Positions 8,024-16,609 of a stretch of DNA of 64,000 bases are shown piece after piece. Origin of the DNA: JAJAZB01 sp964244295 (GTDB lineage: Bacteria; Bacteroidota; Bacteroidia; Cytophagales; Spirosomataceae); assembly GCA_964244295.1 (NCBI GenBank), contig CAXTIG010000039.1, positions 1 to 64,000 of the forward strand. The letters are read 5' to 3'. The first letter of the stretch is position 1; each line of letters starts with the position of its first letter. The notes under the pieces are model-generated. The model did not search any database and was not told where the DNA came from. It saw only the letters and a program-made list of their open reading frames with translations. A program made the position numbers and the translations under genes.

Positions 8024-9181
8024 TCACAAATACCTCAACCACCCCTTCTCCCGGTGCGCCGTCTTGTAGCGCCCGTACCAGCGGCAAAGCGGGTACAGGC
8101 TCAACACCACGCCGGCCCAAATTAGGTACACCCCCGGCAGTTCCAGTCCGAAACCCACACGCGGGCGACCAAACTCAAACGGCCCGAAGGGCATTTGTTC
8201 CCAACGAAAACCCTGCGCAACTACCATCGCCAGCATCAGCGAGTGGATGAGGTACCAGTGGATGAGGTAGTAAAAAAGGGGCACTTTGCCGTATACCGAA
8301 ATGGCGCGGGTAAACCGATTTTCACGCCCATCCGCCGCCGCGAGAATCAGGAAGGCCACGCCCAGCGTCAGCAGCGTGTACACCAGCGAAGGCGGGTATT
8401 TCGAGCAATTAAGGAAGGAGAGGAAGGTAAAAAGCGAGTTTTTCTGAACCGCCCAGGGGGCCGGGTCGCCGTAAAAATTGAAGACCCGGATCAAGCTAAA
8501 AAGCGCCAGTGCGGCGGCACTGAGGAAGAGTAGACTCTTCCGCCGCTGTGGCAAGGTTCGCTCAAAAAATTGCCCCGCCGCGTAGCCCACCAGCAAAATC
8601 CCCAGCCAGGGAATGAGCGGGTACAGCACGGCGAAGGTGAACCGGGGTGTAACCGGAAACACGCCGGGACGAAACAACACCGACCAAAGAACCCCCAGCG
8701 GCCCTTCAAAGGCCACGCCCGGCAAGAGGTTGTGGCCAAATACAACGCCCAATCCCAGCAGACCAACGGCCCGCACCGGCATTTTCAACAAAAAAGAAAG
8801 CACCAACAACCCGAACCCAATCGCCGCGATCACCTGCATGACCAGCAACCGGAACTGAAGGTCGAACCAGAGGGCGAAGTTGATGAAGGTAAATTCAAGC
8901 AAAATCAGCCAAAGCCCCCTCGAGCGCAGAAACCGACGACCCGAAGCCGGATCCCCCCCGTTTTTCAACGACAAGTACGCCGATGTTCCCGATAAAAAAA
9001 CGAACGTCGGGGCGCAGAGGTGGGTAATCCAGCGGGTCAGAAACAAGCCCGCCGTGGTGGTGTTCAGATCGGTCGGATCCTGGGTAAGGGCGGTGGTGTG
9101 CATCAGGTCGCGCACATGGTCGAGGGCCATGATGACCATCACCAGCCCACGGGTGAAGTCGATGGTAGAAAGGCGAGGCAT
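8024..9181 (-). CDS. DUF1624 / HGSNAT-like membrane protein
   Basis: From ATG at 9181 the product has 385 residues and begins MPRLSTIDFTRGLVMVIMAL, the typical start of the DUF1624 (heparan-alpha-glucosaminide N-acetyltransferase catalytic-like) family, with DHVRDLMH and HLCAPTFVFLSG just behind. About 10 hydrophobic helices follow. The open frame begins 23 codons earlier, but those codons lie in the arm of the GAATGA repeat, so I reject them. The family is thought to transfer acyl groups across membranes; no substrate is evident. Both flanks are palindromic repeats. Confidence 0.82.
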   Translation of the reverse strand: MPRLSTIDFTRGLVMVIMALDHVRDLMHTTALTQDPTDLNTTTAGLFLTRWITHLCAPTFVFLSGTSAYLSLKNGGDPASGRRFLRSRGLWLILLEFTFINFALWFDLQFRLLVMQVIAAIGFGLLVLSFLLKMPVRAVGLLGLGVVFGHNLLPGVAFEGPLGVLWSVLFRPGVFPVTPRFTFAVLYPLIPWLGILLVGYAAGQFFERTLPQRRKSLLFLSAAALALFSLIRVFNFYGDPAPWAVQKNSLFTFLSFLNCSKYPPSLVYTLLTLGVAFLILAAADGRENRFTRAISVYGKVPLFYYLIHWYLIHSLMLAMVVAQGFRWEQMPFGPFEFGRPRVGFGLELPGVYLIWAGVVLSLYPLCRWYGRYKTAHREKGWLRYL

Positions 9182-9191
9182 ATTTTCAATA

Positions 9192-9283
9192 AGTGAATGA
9201 AAGAATGAGCGAATGAAAGAATAAAATGCTTCTGCTATTCCTTCATCCACTCATTCTTTCATTCGCTCATTCTTTCATTCACT
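9192..9283. repeat. Perfect 31-bp inverted repeat of GAATGA words
   Basis: The arms 9192-9222 and 9253-9283 are exactly complementary over 31 bases around a 30-base loop. Each arm is built from the words TGAATGAAA and GAATGAGC. It begins 10 bases before the DUF1624 start and ends 8 bases before the PorP stop. A related copy sits inside the cusA coding sequence at 25455-25539. Confidence 0.9.
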
Positions 9284-9290
9284 CATTGAC

Positions 9291-10328
9291 TCAGAACACA
9301 TTCCTCGGGCACAAGAGCCGTTGGCGGTTGCGGAGTTGAATACCGAGCACGATTTCGTGGGTGCCGCGCGAGGCCACGCGGAGGTCGGACAGGGTGAAGT
9401 CGTAGGAGTAACTCAGGTTGAGCAGGGGATTGAGGTAGAAACCCACCAAGCCCACCACCGCGTCGCGGTGCCGGTAGGAGACGCCCATCCAGAACCGATC
9501 CTGGTACAGAAAGCGCCCGTTGACGTCGAACGACACCGGGACGGGGGAAGTCCATTTCACCAGTGCCGACGGCACAAACGTCCAGTCCAGCCCGACGGGG
9601 AAACGCAGCCCGCCCGTGAGGAAGTAGTGAGTGGAAAGTTGCCCCAGAAACGCGTACTGGTCGCCGCTGGGCAGGGTTTCGGCGTAGTTTATTTTCCGAA
9701 AAAGCAGTTGCTGCGCCGAGGCACCCAGGTACCAGCGGCGGCTGTAGAGCAGGGCACCCACGTGCAAATCGGGCGTGATGGCGTTGATTTTCCCCTGCTG
9801 GGCCAGCACGTCCTGCGGGTTGGCGAGCCGGAGCTGGTCGAAGTCGAGCGTGTGCTGGGTAAAGCCGCCCGCCACGCCGACCGAGAGTTTCAAGCGGTTG
9901 GTCAGGGGTTGGTGCCAGGCGTAACTCAGGTTGAAACTAGTGCGGCTGGTGGGGCCGGTGCGGTCGCTGAGCAGCAGACCACCGATGCCGTGGTGCCCCG
10001 GCCCGGCGGGTTGGTTGTCGAAAATCGGACTTTGGCGTTGCTCGCGTCCGTAGCGGTCGTACACGGGGGCGGTGCTGCTGCGCTCGGACTTGCCCAGGGC
10101 CAGGTGGCCGCTGAGGTAAAACGTGACGGGTGCGCCCTCGAAACCCGTCCACTGGTTGCGGTAGCCGGTTTTTACGTCCACAAAATCTTCGGTGCCGCCC
10201 AGGGCCGGGTTGAGCAGGTAGCCGTTGAGCATGTACTGGCTGTACTGCGCCCGCTGCTGGGCCGGGGCCACGCCCAGCCCGAACCACCATCCCAGCAGAA
10301 TTCCCACGAAACGGTACCGGTTGCCCAT
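9291..10328 (-). CDS. PorP/SprF family outer membrane protein
   Basis: The 345-residue product has a signal peptide (about residues 1-23, ending PAQQ) followed by RAQYSQYMLNGYLLNPALGG, the hallmark of PorP/SprF proteins, and then YRNQWTGFEGAPVTFYLSGH. The remainder is rich in alternating aromatic and polar residues as in beta barrels and ends in a strand with LGIQLRNR. Family members work with type IX secretion and gliding adhesins. No other secretion gene is next to it, so it is probably one of many paralogues that serve single substrates. Confidence 0.88.
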   Translation of the reverse strand: MGNRYRFVGILLGWWFGLGVAPAQQRAQYSQYMLNGYLLNPALGGTEDFVDVKTGYRNQWTGFEGAPVTFYLSGHLALGKSERSSTAPVYDRYGREQRQSPIFDNQPAGPGHHGIGGLLLSDRTGPTSRTSFNLSYAWHQPLTNRLKLSVGVAGGFTQHTLDFDQLRLANPQDVLAQQGKINAITPDLHVGALLYSRRWYLGASAQQLLFRKINYAETLPSGDQYAFLGQLSTHYFLTGGLRFPVGLDWTFVPSALVKWTSPVPVSFDVNGRFLYQDRFWMGVSYRHRDAVVGLVGFYLNPLLNLSYSYDFTLSDLRVASRGTHEIVLGIQLRNRQRLLCPRNVF

Positions 10329-10727
10329 GCGTTTAGTTTGCTCCAGAGGTACTAACGAAAAAAGAGGCGGATTACGAAGGTAACAAAATGGGTTTCCCGG
10401 AAAACGACAAATAGAACTACTTAGCCGACAAGATTACCGGCTTGGTCGCAAACCGCCGAAATCGCTCCGATTTGGCTTGGCAACGGAGTGAACTTTGCCC
10501 TCACTTGCGAGTTTAACCGGTAGTCTGTCGTTCCGCCACTCCTCAAAAATCGGTCTGATGCGGTAAGTTAAGAGAAAGTACAAGACAGAAATTTGTTGGA
10601 AAAATTCAATCCGGTTTTGCAACCTCCCATTCCGCAAAGACTTATTTCCCCACCGGGCACAGTTTCTTTCAAGAACTTAGGTAGAATCAACTAAGGGTCA
10701 ATCCCCGCGCACGGCGCAACGAGCATC
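10329..10727. other. Intergenic region without recognised gene
   Basis: Nearly 400 bases separate the start of porP/sprF from the TonB receptor start. A 67-codon frame on the minus strand (10434-10637) has no family features and I do not call it. The words GGCTTGG and CTCCGATTTGG hint at weak repeats, but I see no hairpin or promoter good enough to report. Confidence 0.35.
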
Positions 10728-13574
10728 ATGAAAACCAGTTTTAATTTCCTTCTTTTTAGTCTGATGGTCGGGTCAGCCCTGGCTCAAGTTCCGGTGGATA
10801 GTTCCGGGTCGGGTCAACTGCCCAGGCCGGTTGTCGTGGCAGATACAACGTTGCCGACATCCGCAGTCGTTTCCGATACGACCCGGCCTCTTCCTTCCGG
10901 TGTGCCATCCGCACCGGCCACCGTTCCGAGTGCGCCAACCCAAGCGGCGCCCGGTTTGGGCGGTCAGCGCCCGGCCCAGCAATCCGCCGCCCTACCCGGT
11001 GCAGTTACCGACCCCACGCCACGGGGCAACTCCCGCATTACGGGCTACGTCGTGGACTCCGCCATCACCAAAGCCGTGGAATTTGCCAGCGTGGCTCTGT
11101 TCAGCAAAGCTACCAACAAACCCGTGGACGGAGCTGCCGCTGACGACAAGGGTAAGTTTACGATCAACCGCGTGGCCGCCGGGGACTATAAAATTCTGAT
11201 TACGTTTATCGGATTCAACACCAAAACCATCGACAACATCCGCGTAGAGCGGGGCCAGACCCTCGACCTCGGCGTGATAAAACTCGGCTCTCAGGTGACT
11301 ACCCTCGCCGAAGTGACCGTAACCGGGCAGCGGGCTTTGGTGGAAGAAAAAGTGGACCGGCTCGTGTACAACGCCGACCGGGATGCCCTGGCCAAGGGCG
11401 GCGATGCCACGGATATTTTGCGAAAAGTGCCCCTGCTCTCGGTGGACCTCGACGGCAACGTGCAGTTGCGGGGTAATTCAAACATCCGGGTGTTGATCAA
11501 CAACAAGCCCAGCACCATCATCGCTCAAAGTGTGGCCGATGCGCTGAAGCAAATTCCTGCTGACCAGATTAAAACCGTGGAAGTCATCACCAGCCCCTCG
11601 GCCAAGTACGACGCCGAAGGGTCGGGTGGGATCATCAACATCATTACCAAGAAAAATACGTTGCAGGGGTTGACCCTCAACCTCGATACGGGCTTGGGCA
11701 ACCGGGGAGCCAACCTGGGCCTCAACGGCAATTACCGGAAGGGCAAAATGGGCGTGGGTCTCGGCGGGTTCGGGCGGTATAGCTACAACGTAAAAACCGT
11801 TACTTCCTTCGACCAGATCACCCGGGCCAACGGCACCGAATTTCGCACCAATCAGATCGGCGAAGGAGTCAACAGCGGGGGATTCGGTCGCTATAATCTT
11901 AACTTCGACTACGACCTGTCGAAGGAAGAATCCATCACCGCCTCGATTTCCTACGGGGTGCGTAACCAGTTGAACCAGCAGGATTTTACCATCAGCCGGT
12001 TTCAGAACAGCCTGCCGCTCACCCAAACGAACCGCAACGTCGATACCAAGGATCTTTCGGGAACGGTAGACATCAACCTCGACTACACCCGGATTTATAA
12101 GTCGCAGAAAGAATGGAGCGTTTCGACGCAGTTTAGCCGGAACAACCGCACCAACAACTTCGACGCTGAACTCTTCAACGGCATCGGTAACTTCACTAGC
12201 CGGGAAGGCAACCGCAACAACAGCACCAACCAGGAAATCACGCTCCAGACCGACTACCAGACGCCCATCAAGACGAATCAACTCGTTGAATTCGGCGCGA
12301 AAGGCATTTTCCGGAAAGTGCTCAGCGACTACCGTTACCTGGTAGGTACCCCCACGGGCGAGTTTGACGACGATGCCCAACGCCCCGCCGGTTCGCTCGA
12401 TTACGACCAAAATATTGCCTCCGGCTACCTTTCGTACACGCTCACGACCAAGAGCAAATACACCTTCAAAGCCGGAGCGCGCTACGAGCACACGTTCATC
12501 GAAGCCAGCACCCGCGAGGGCGGCCCGATTTCGATTCCCGACTATAGCAACCTGGTGCCGAGCATCAACGTGTCGAAAACGTTTAAAGCCAAGACCTTCA
12601 AACTGGGTTACAACCGGCGGCTTCAGCGCCCCGGCATCCGGCAGTTGAACCCCAACTTCAACGCCGCCAACCCGCAGAACATCAGCGTGGGGAATCCGGG
12701 TCTGCGGCCCGAACTGACCGACAACTTCGAGTTGAGCCTGAGTACGTTTTTCAAAAAAACCTACGTCAACTGGTCGGTGTTTACGCGGTTGACCAACAAC
12801 TCCATCGAAGATTTCCGTCTCCCCGTGAGCAGCCCGCTGCTGCCTGCCCTGTTGCCCGACCTGGTGCTGCCGCCCAACCTCGACCCCGGCGCTACCGTCT
12901 CGACTTTCCAGAACATCGGGCGACAAACGTCGTACGGTACCAACTTTTTTGGCAACGTCAACATCACGCCCAAATGGCAGTTTGGCGGGGGTTTCGACAT
13001 TTATTATTCCTTCCTGAGCAACAACGTGCCCACACCCGAACTCCGCGCCAGCAACCAGGGCTGGAACTACGGCGGGCGCCTCAACACCAGTTTACAATTC
13101 AACAATGGCTGGGCAGCCCAGGCGTTCAGTTTCTTACGCGGCCGTCAGGTTTTATTGCAGGGCCAGCAAGGAGGTTTCGTGTTCTATTCGGCGGGGGTGA
13201 AGAAGGATTTCAAAAACAAAAAAGGAAGCGTGGGGCTGGCCGCCGAAAACTTCCTGGCCAACAGCTTCAAGGTTCGCAGTTCGTCGGCTTCGGCGCTGTT
13301 TACCCAAAACAACCTCGTCGAGCAATTCAATACGGGTGTGCGGGTGACCTTCAGCTATCAAATCGGTAAAATGACGATGAACCCACAACCCCGTCGCCGC
13401 CGGGGCATCAACAACGACGACGTGAAATCGGGCGGCGAAGAAGGCGGCGGTGCTCAACCCCAGCAGCAGACCCAACCGCAACCCCAGCAGCAAAACCCGA
13501 TGGGTGGTGGCCGCCCCGGGGGTGGACGACCCGGGGGTGGCGGTGGGGGTGGTTTCCGGCCGGGAGGGAAATAG
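10728..13574 (+). CDS. TonB-dependent receptor with carboxypeptidase-regulatory-like domain
   Basis: The 948-residue protein has a signal peptide (about 1-19, ending SALAQ), a Pro/Thr-rich linker to about residue 100, a CarboxypepD_reg-like domain (GYVVDSAITKAVEFASVAL, about 105-190), a plug (TDILRKVPLLSVDLDGNVQL, EVITSPSAKYDAEGSGGIIN) and an OMP_b-brl_3 type barrel. A Gln/Pro then Gly/Arg-rich tail (about 905-948) is unusual for a barrel C-terminus and probably lies outside the barrel. Members of this class import unknown nutrients or take part in envelope assembly. It is monocistronic, with a terminator-containing palindrome right after the stop. Confidence 0.9.
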   Translation: MKTSFNFLLFSLMVGSALAQVPVDSSGSGQLPRPVVVADTTLPTSAVVSDTTRPLPSGVPSAPATVPSAPTQAAPGLGGQRPAQQSAALPGAVTDPTPRGNSRITGYVVDSAITKAVEFASVALFSKATNKPVDGAAADDKGKFTINRVAAGDYKILITFIGFNTKTIDNIRVERGQTLDLGVIKLGSQVTTLAEVTVTGQRALVEEKVDRLVYNADRDALAKGGDATDILRKVPLLSVDLDGNVQLRGNSNIRVLINNKPSTIIAQSVADALKQIPADQIKTVEVITSPSAKYDAEGSGGIINIITKKNTLQGLTLNLDTGLGNRGANLGLNGNYRKGKMGVGLGGFGRYSYNVKTVTSFDQITRANGTEFRTNQIGEGVNSGGFGRYNLNFDYDLSKEESITASISYGVRNQLNQQDFTISRFQNSLPLTQTNRNVDTKDLSGTVDINLDYTRIYKSQKEWSVSTQFSRNNRTNNFDAELFNGIGNFTSREGNRNNSTNQEITLQTDYQTPIKTNQLVEFGAKGIFRKVLSDYRYLVGTPTGEFDDDAQRPAGSLDYDQNIASGYLSYTLTTKSKYTFKAGARYEHTFIEASTREGGPISIPDYSNLVPSINVSKTFKAKTFKLGYNRRLQRPGIRQLNPNFNAANPQNISVGNPGLRPELTDNFELSLSTFFKKTYVNWSVFTRLTNNSIEDFRLPVSSPLLPALLPDLVLPPNLDPGATVSTFQNIGRQTSYGTNFFGNVNITPKWQFGGGFDIYYSFLSNNVPTPELRASNQGWNYGGRLNTSLQFNNGWAAQAFSFLRGRQVLLQGQQGGFVFYSAGVKKDFKNKKGSVGLAAENFLANSFKVRSSSASALFTQNNLVEQFNTGVRVTFSYQIGKMTMNPQPRRRRGINNDDVKSGGEEGGGAQPQQQTQPQPQQQNPMGGGRPGGGRPGGGGGGGFRPGGK

Positions 13575-13683
13575 GGTTTGAAGGTTTGAAAGGAAACCCG
13601 CTGGTCGCCCGAAAAGCAACCAGCGGGTTTTTTGTTGATCCAAAGTGGCACATCGCTCCATCAAACTTTCAAACCTCAAACCC
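13574..13683. repeat. Inverted repeat GGGTTTGAAGGTTTGAAAG enclosing a terminator
   Basis: The 19-base left arm (13574-13592) starts at the last base of the receptor stop codon, and its complement lies at 13666-13683 with one base missing. A separate terminator hairpin is nested inside. The arm itself repeats the word GTTTGAA, as in other palindromes of this window. Confidence 0.7.
13595..13634 (+). terminator. Rho-independent terminator after TonB receptor
   Basis: AACCCGCTGGT (13595-13605) pairs with ACCAGCGGGTT (13619-13629), followed by a T run. It ends the receptor transcript. Confidence 0.8.
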
Positions 13684-13695
13684 AAACCCACCGAC

Positions 13696-13703
13696 TACCT
13701 TTG
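13696..13703 (+). promoter_or_regulatory. Candidate -7 box TACCTTTG before pabB
   Basis: TACCTTTG matches the Bacteroidetes consensus TAnnTTTG exactly and ends 4 bases before the ATG at 13708, implying a very short or absent leader. The same box and spacing occur before the gene at 23561. No clear -33 TTG was found at the expected distance. Confidence 0.4.
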
Positions 13704-13707
13704 CTAA

Positions 13708-14811
13708 ATGAATCCCCGCCAAGCCGCCATCGAGCGCATGAACGAGTTGGGGAAACGCCGCGAACCGTTTCTGTTCCTGGTCGATTTCGAGGAACAAACC
13801 CCGCTCGTGTTGCCGCTGGCAGCCGTTGACCCGGCTACGCTCCAGTACGATTTCAACGGCCTCAGCAATGCCCCAGAACGGCAGAAGTCCCGCCCGCCCT
13901 CGGTCGAAATTCAACCGTTTCCAATTTCGTTTGAAACCTTTCGCCGGGCGTTCGACCGCGTGCAGGCCGAACTTCACGCGGGCAATACGTTTCTGCTCAA
14001 CCTCACCGCCCGCACGCCCATCACCCTGCCGCTAGGCCTCAACGACGTGTTTCGGTTTAGCGAAGCGAAATATAAAATCTGGTGCAAAACCCTGCCTGAC
14101 AGTACCCGCCTGACAGTACCCCCCACCCCCCCTAAGTGGGGGACTTTCTTGCCCGATAATTTCAGTAGTGGAGGTGAAAAAGCCCCCTTCTTAGGGAGGG
14201 TGGGGGGTACTCCCGTCACCGAATTCGTCTGCTTCTCCCCCGAACCCTTCGTCTGCGTCGAGGGCAACCGCATCGCGACCTTCCCAATGAAAGGAACGCT
14301 CCCCGCCGAGCCAGGAGCACGCGCCCGCTTGCTAGCCGACCCGAAAGAAGAAGCCGAGCACTACACCATCGTCGATTTACTTCGCAACGACCTCAGTCAA
14401 GTGGCCCGGCGGGTGCGCGTCGAGCGGTTTCGGTACCTCGAAGAAGTCACTACCCACCGGGGGCCGCTCTTGCAGGCCAGTTCGGAACTAGCGGGCGATT
14501 TGCCCCAAAACTGGCCCGACACCCTCGGCGACTGGCTGTTCCGGCTCCTGCCCGCCGGGTCGGTGTCGGGGGCACCGAAGCAGAAAACGGTGGAAATCAT
14601 CCGGGAAGTCGAAGGCCAGCCGCGCGGATTTTACACGGGCGTAGCGGGGATTTTTGACGGAAAAACCCTCGACAGCGCCGTATTGATTCGATTCATCGAA
14701 CGCACGGACACGGGCCTGGCCTTCCGCAGTGGCGGGGGGATCACGTTTCAAAGCGACCCCGAAGCCGAATACCGTGAGTTGCTCGCTAAAATCTATGTCC
14801 CGATTTCTTGA
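13708..14811 (+). CDS. pabB: Aminodeoxychorismate synthase component I (chorismate-binding enzyme)
   Basis: The product (367 residues) carries the chorismate-binding fold: FLLNLTARTP in the first half, FVCFSPEPFV and FPMKGT in the middle, then HYTIVDLLRNDLSQVA, LLPAGSVSGAPKQKTVEIIREVE and GFYTGVAGIFDG, all typical of PabB and related TrpE enzymes. It should make 4-amino-4-deoxychorismate for folate. The stop overlaps the pabC start by 17 bases. Residues about 126-170, between YKIWC and EFVCFSPEPF, are not expected in the family and hold a palindromic repeat read in frame (14115-14211). Without them the length is about 322, the usual size. A glutamine amidotransferase partner is not nearby. 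Confidence 0.88.
   Translation: MNPRQAAIERMNELGKRREPFLFLVDFEEQTPLVLPLAAVDPATLQYDFNGLSNAPERQKSRPPSVEIQPFPISFETFRRAFDRVQAELHAGNTFLLNLTARTPITLPLGLNDVFRFSEAKYKIWCKTLPDSTRLTVPPTPPKWGTFLPDNFSSGGEKAPFLGRVGGTPVTEFVCFSPEPFVCVEGNRIATFPMKGTLPAEPGARARLLADPKEEAEHYTIVDLLRNDLSQVARRVRVERFRYLEEVTTHRGPLLQASSELAGDLPQNWPDTLGDWLFRLLPAGSVSGAPKQKTVEIIREVEGQPRGFYTGVAGIFDGKTLDSAVLIRFIERTDTGLAFRSGGGITFQSDPEAEYRELLAKIYVPIS
14115..14211. repeat. Palindromic element inserted in frame in pabB
   Basis: Arms 14115-14150 and 14177-14211 are complementary over about 35 bases with few mismatches (AGTACCCCCCACCC at one end, GGGTGGGGGGTACT at the other). Just before it the 14-base word GCCTGACAGTACCC occurs twice in tandem (14094-14107 and 14108-14121). 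The reading frame of pabB passes through without a stop. Confidence 0.85.
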
Positions 14812-15394
14812 AACCATCCGCTGCCAAAACGGGCGGCTTGAAAACCTGCGCTACCACCAGAAGCGCGTCCGCCGCACTCGGAAAGCGGTTTTTGGCATTA
14901 CCGATGAGTTGGATTTAGAGGAAATTTTGGTGGTTCCCCACGGAATCGAACCGGTCCAGACCTTCCGCTGCCGGGTAATTTATGGCCTCGACATCGAATC
15001 GGTCGAGTTCATTCCCTACCAAATCCGCCCCATCCGTTCGTTAAAACTCGTCCACGCCGACGGCCTCGACTACGCTCTCAAGTACGCCGACCGCCGCGCC
15101 CTCGATGTGCTCCGGGCTGGATTATCCGCTGACGAAGAAGTTTTGATCGTGAAGGCCGGGTTGATTACCGACACCACCTACGCCAACGTGGCCCTCTTCG
15201 ACGGCGCGTACTGGTACACACCCGCTCAACCCCTGCTCGAAGGCACCCGCCGGGCGCAACTCCTGGCCGAAGGCCGCCTCATCCGTGAGCGCTTAGCCCC
15301 CGACGATCTCCGGTATTTTCAGAAAATCCGACTCCTCAACGCGATGATGAACTGGGAAGAAGGGCCGGAACTATCTACGGATCAGGTCGTTTAG
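14795..15394 (+). CDS. pabC: Aminotransferase class IV, probable 4-amino-4-deoxychorismate lyase
   Basis: From ATG at 14795 (MSRFLETIRCQNG) the product has 199 residues, the short class IV form found in Bacteroidetes. LKYADRRALD holds the likely PLP lysine, and VKAGLITDTTYANVALFDG and PLLEGTRRAQLL are the cofactor phosphate and C-terminal motifs. The frame is open further upstream to 14729, but that part lies in pabB, and the chosen start overlaps pabB by 17 bases as expected for a coupled pair. It would release 4-aminobenzoate for folate synthesis from the PabB product. Confidence 0.83.
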   Translation: MSRFLETIRCQNGRLENLRYHQKRVRRTRKAVFGITDELDLEEILVVPHGIEPVQTFRCRVIYGLDIESVEFIPYQIRPIRSLKLVHADGLDYALKYADRRALDVLRAGLSADEEVLIVKAGLITDTTYANVALFDGAYWYTPAQPLLEGTRRAQLLAEGRLIRERLAPDDLRYFQKIRLLNAMMNWEEGPELSTDQVV

Positions 15395-15498
15395 CGGCTT
15401 CTGTTTTTGTATCTTATTTTTTGCCAAAAAATAAACGAACTATCATATAATTATAAAATAATTCACTTATACTTGCAGGGTAATCAATCCCTTTCATT

Positions 15499-15738
15499 AT
15501 GTCTATCGTGTACCGCATTCATTCACTGGTGCCGGTTTTCCGACCCGAACCCAATGCCCAGCCCGACCCCTGCCCCGCCCGGCTCGACGACCTTCTGGTG
15601 GATGAAGCGCCGGTACACTTCCCCGAAATGCGTTCACAGTACCTCGACATCCGGCCCGGCGGGTCGGAGCATTCGCTTCAGCCCAAGGAAGCAGAAAGCG
15701 ACCTGCTGGAGTTTTTCTTTCTCTCCAGTCGGGGGTAG
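15499..15738 (+). CDS. Small hypothetical protein
   Basis: A 79-residue frame starts at ATG 15499 and encodes an acidic, proline-rich protein (FRPEPNAQPDPCPARLDDLL, then VHFPEMRSQYLDI) with no signal peptide or known motif. It is supported as a gene by its isolation between an AT-rich upstream region and a strong terminator that begins 13 bases after its stop. TATACTTG at about 15470 resembles a -7 box. I do not recognise it. Confidence 0.5.
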   Translation: MSIVYRIHSLVPVFRPEPNAQPDPCPARLDDLLVDEAPVHFPEMRSQYLDIRPGGSEHSLQPKEAESDLLEFFFLSSRG

Positions 15739-15750
15739 TTAAACGCGTCT

Positions 15751-15793
15751 GCTGAAACCCTGCGAGGGTGCAACACTTCGCAGGGTTTTCAGC
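15751..15793 (+). terminator. Rho-independent terminator
   Basis: GCTGAAACCCTGCGA (15751-15765) pairs with TCGCAGGGTTTTCAGC (15778-15793), followed by TTTT. It ends the small gene at 15499-15738. Confidence 0.8.
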
Positions 15794-15872
15794 TTTTCTG
15801 GCCCAATCCTTGCGGTAGGCTACGCGAATGCCTTTTTTGCGTAGTTTTGAACAACCGTTTCGTTTGTTTGCC

Positions 15873-16439
15873 ATGAAAACCTTTCTCAGCGTCGCCGCGA
15901 TTGTAGGTCTGAGCCTCGGCCTTGTGGCATTTTTGCCAACTAAAACCCCGAACCCGGCCCTCGCCCCCCAAGAAATCCAGTGGCTGAGCATCAGCGAAGC
16001 CCACGCCCGGAACCAGAAAGCCCCGCGCAAATTCCTTATCGACGTGTACACCGACTGGTGCGGCTGGTGCAAGGTGATGGATAAAAATACCTTCCGCGAT
16101 GCCCGCGTGGCTGCGTACGTCAACCAGCATTACTACGCCGTGAAACTCGACGCCGAGCAACGCGCGCCGATTACATTGGGCGAGCAAAAATTTGAGTTCG
16201 TGCCTCAGGGCCAGAAGGGTTACCACCAACTGGCGGCTTCCCTACTCAACGGGCAGATGAGCTACCCCACAACGGTATTTCTCGACGAACAACTGAAGAT
16301 GATCCAGCCTTTGCCGGGGTACATGGACGCCAACGTATTCCACCAGGTCATCACCTTCATCGGCGACGGGCACTACAAAAACCAGCAGTTCGAGAAGTAC
16401 AAAGCCGAGACGTACCCGAAGTTGTTTGCGAAGAAATAA
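15873..16439 (+). CDS. Thioredoxin-fold protein, exported
   Basis: From ATG at 15873 the product has 188 residues. A hydrophobic leader (MKTFLSVAAIVGLSLGLVAF) precedes a thioredoxin domain with DVYTDWCGWCKVMD, whose CGWC is the redox pair, and the cis-Pro region SYPTTVFLD. This is the DUF255/thioredoxin_7-like class, about the usual length. The upstream 15 codons of the frame are basic and lack a leader, so I rejected them. It probably acts in the periplasm as a disulfide reductant; its partner is unknown. Confidence 0.85.
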   Translation: MKTFLSVAAIVGLSLGLVAFLPTKTPNPALAPQEIQWLSISEAHARNQKAPRKFLIDVYTDWCGWCKVMDKNTFRDARVAAYVNQHYYAVKLDAEQRAPITLGEQKFEFVPQGQKGYHQLAASLLNGQMSYPTTVFLDEQLKMIQPLPGYMDANVFHQVITFIGDGHYKNQQFEKYKAETYPKLFAKK

Positions 16440-16452
16440 ATATTGGGAAAGG

Positions 16453-16520
16453 GTCACGCTGAACGGAGTCGAAGCGCGTCGTCACCCCCGCCGACGCGCT
16501 TCGACTCCGTTCAGCGTGAC
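16453..16520. repeat. Perfect 29-bp inverted repeat, GTCACGCTGA...GGAGTCGAAG family
   Basis: Arms 16453-16481 and 16492-16520 are complementary without mismatch around a 10-base loop. Similar arms occur at 28656-28727, and relatives at 34544-34696 and 49183-49332. It lies just after the thioredoxin gene stop. Confidence 0.9.
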
Positions 16521-16534
16521 ATCCCATCAAACAC

Positions 16535-16568
16535 AAAAACGCCCGACGAAACTTCGCCGGGCGTTTTT
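16535..16568 (+). terminator. Rho-independent terminator
   Basis: AAAAACGCCCGACGAA pairs with TTCGCCGGGCGTTTTT around a short loop and ends in a T run. It follows the thioredoxin gene and the palindrome, before cysM. Confidence 0.8.
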
Positions 16569-16609
16569 CATGTTGCGTTCTAACTCAGTCACTCCACCAT
16601 TATATTTTC

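Noticed and set aside
9182..9250. N-terminal extension of the DUF1624 gene
   Set aside because: The codons come from the GAATGA repeat arm; the family start is at ATG 9181.
10434..10637. 67-codon frame on the minus strand
   Set aside because: No family features, no good start context, and it lies in a plain intergenic region.
15415..15434. AT-only hairpin TTATTTTTT-gcc-AAAAAATAA as terminator of pabC
   Set aside because: It lacks GC pairs and would be weak, so it was not listed as a terminator.
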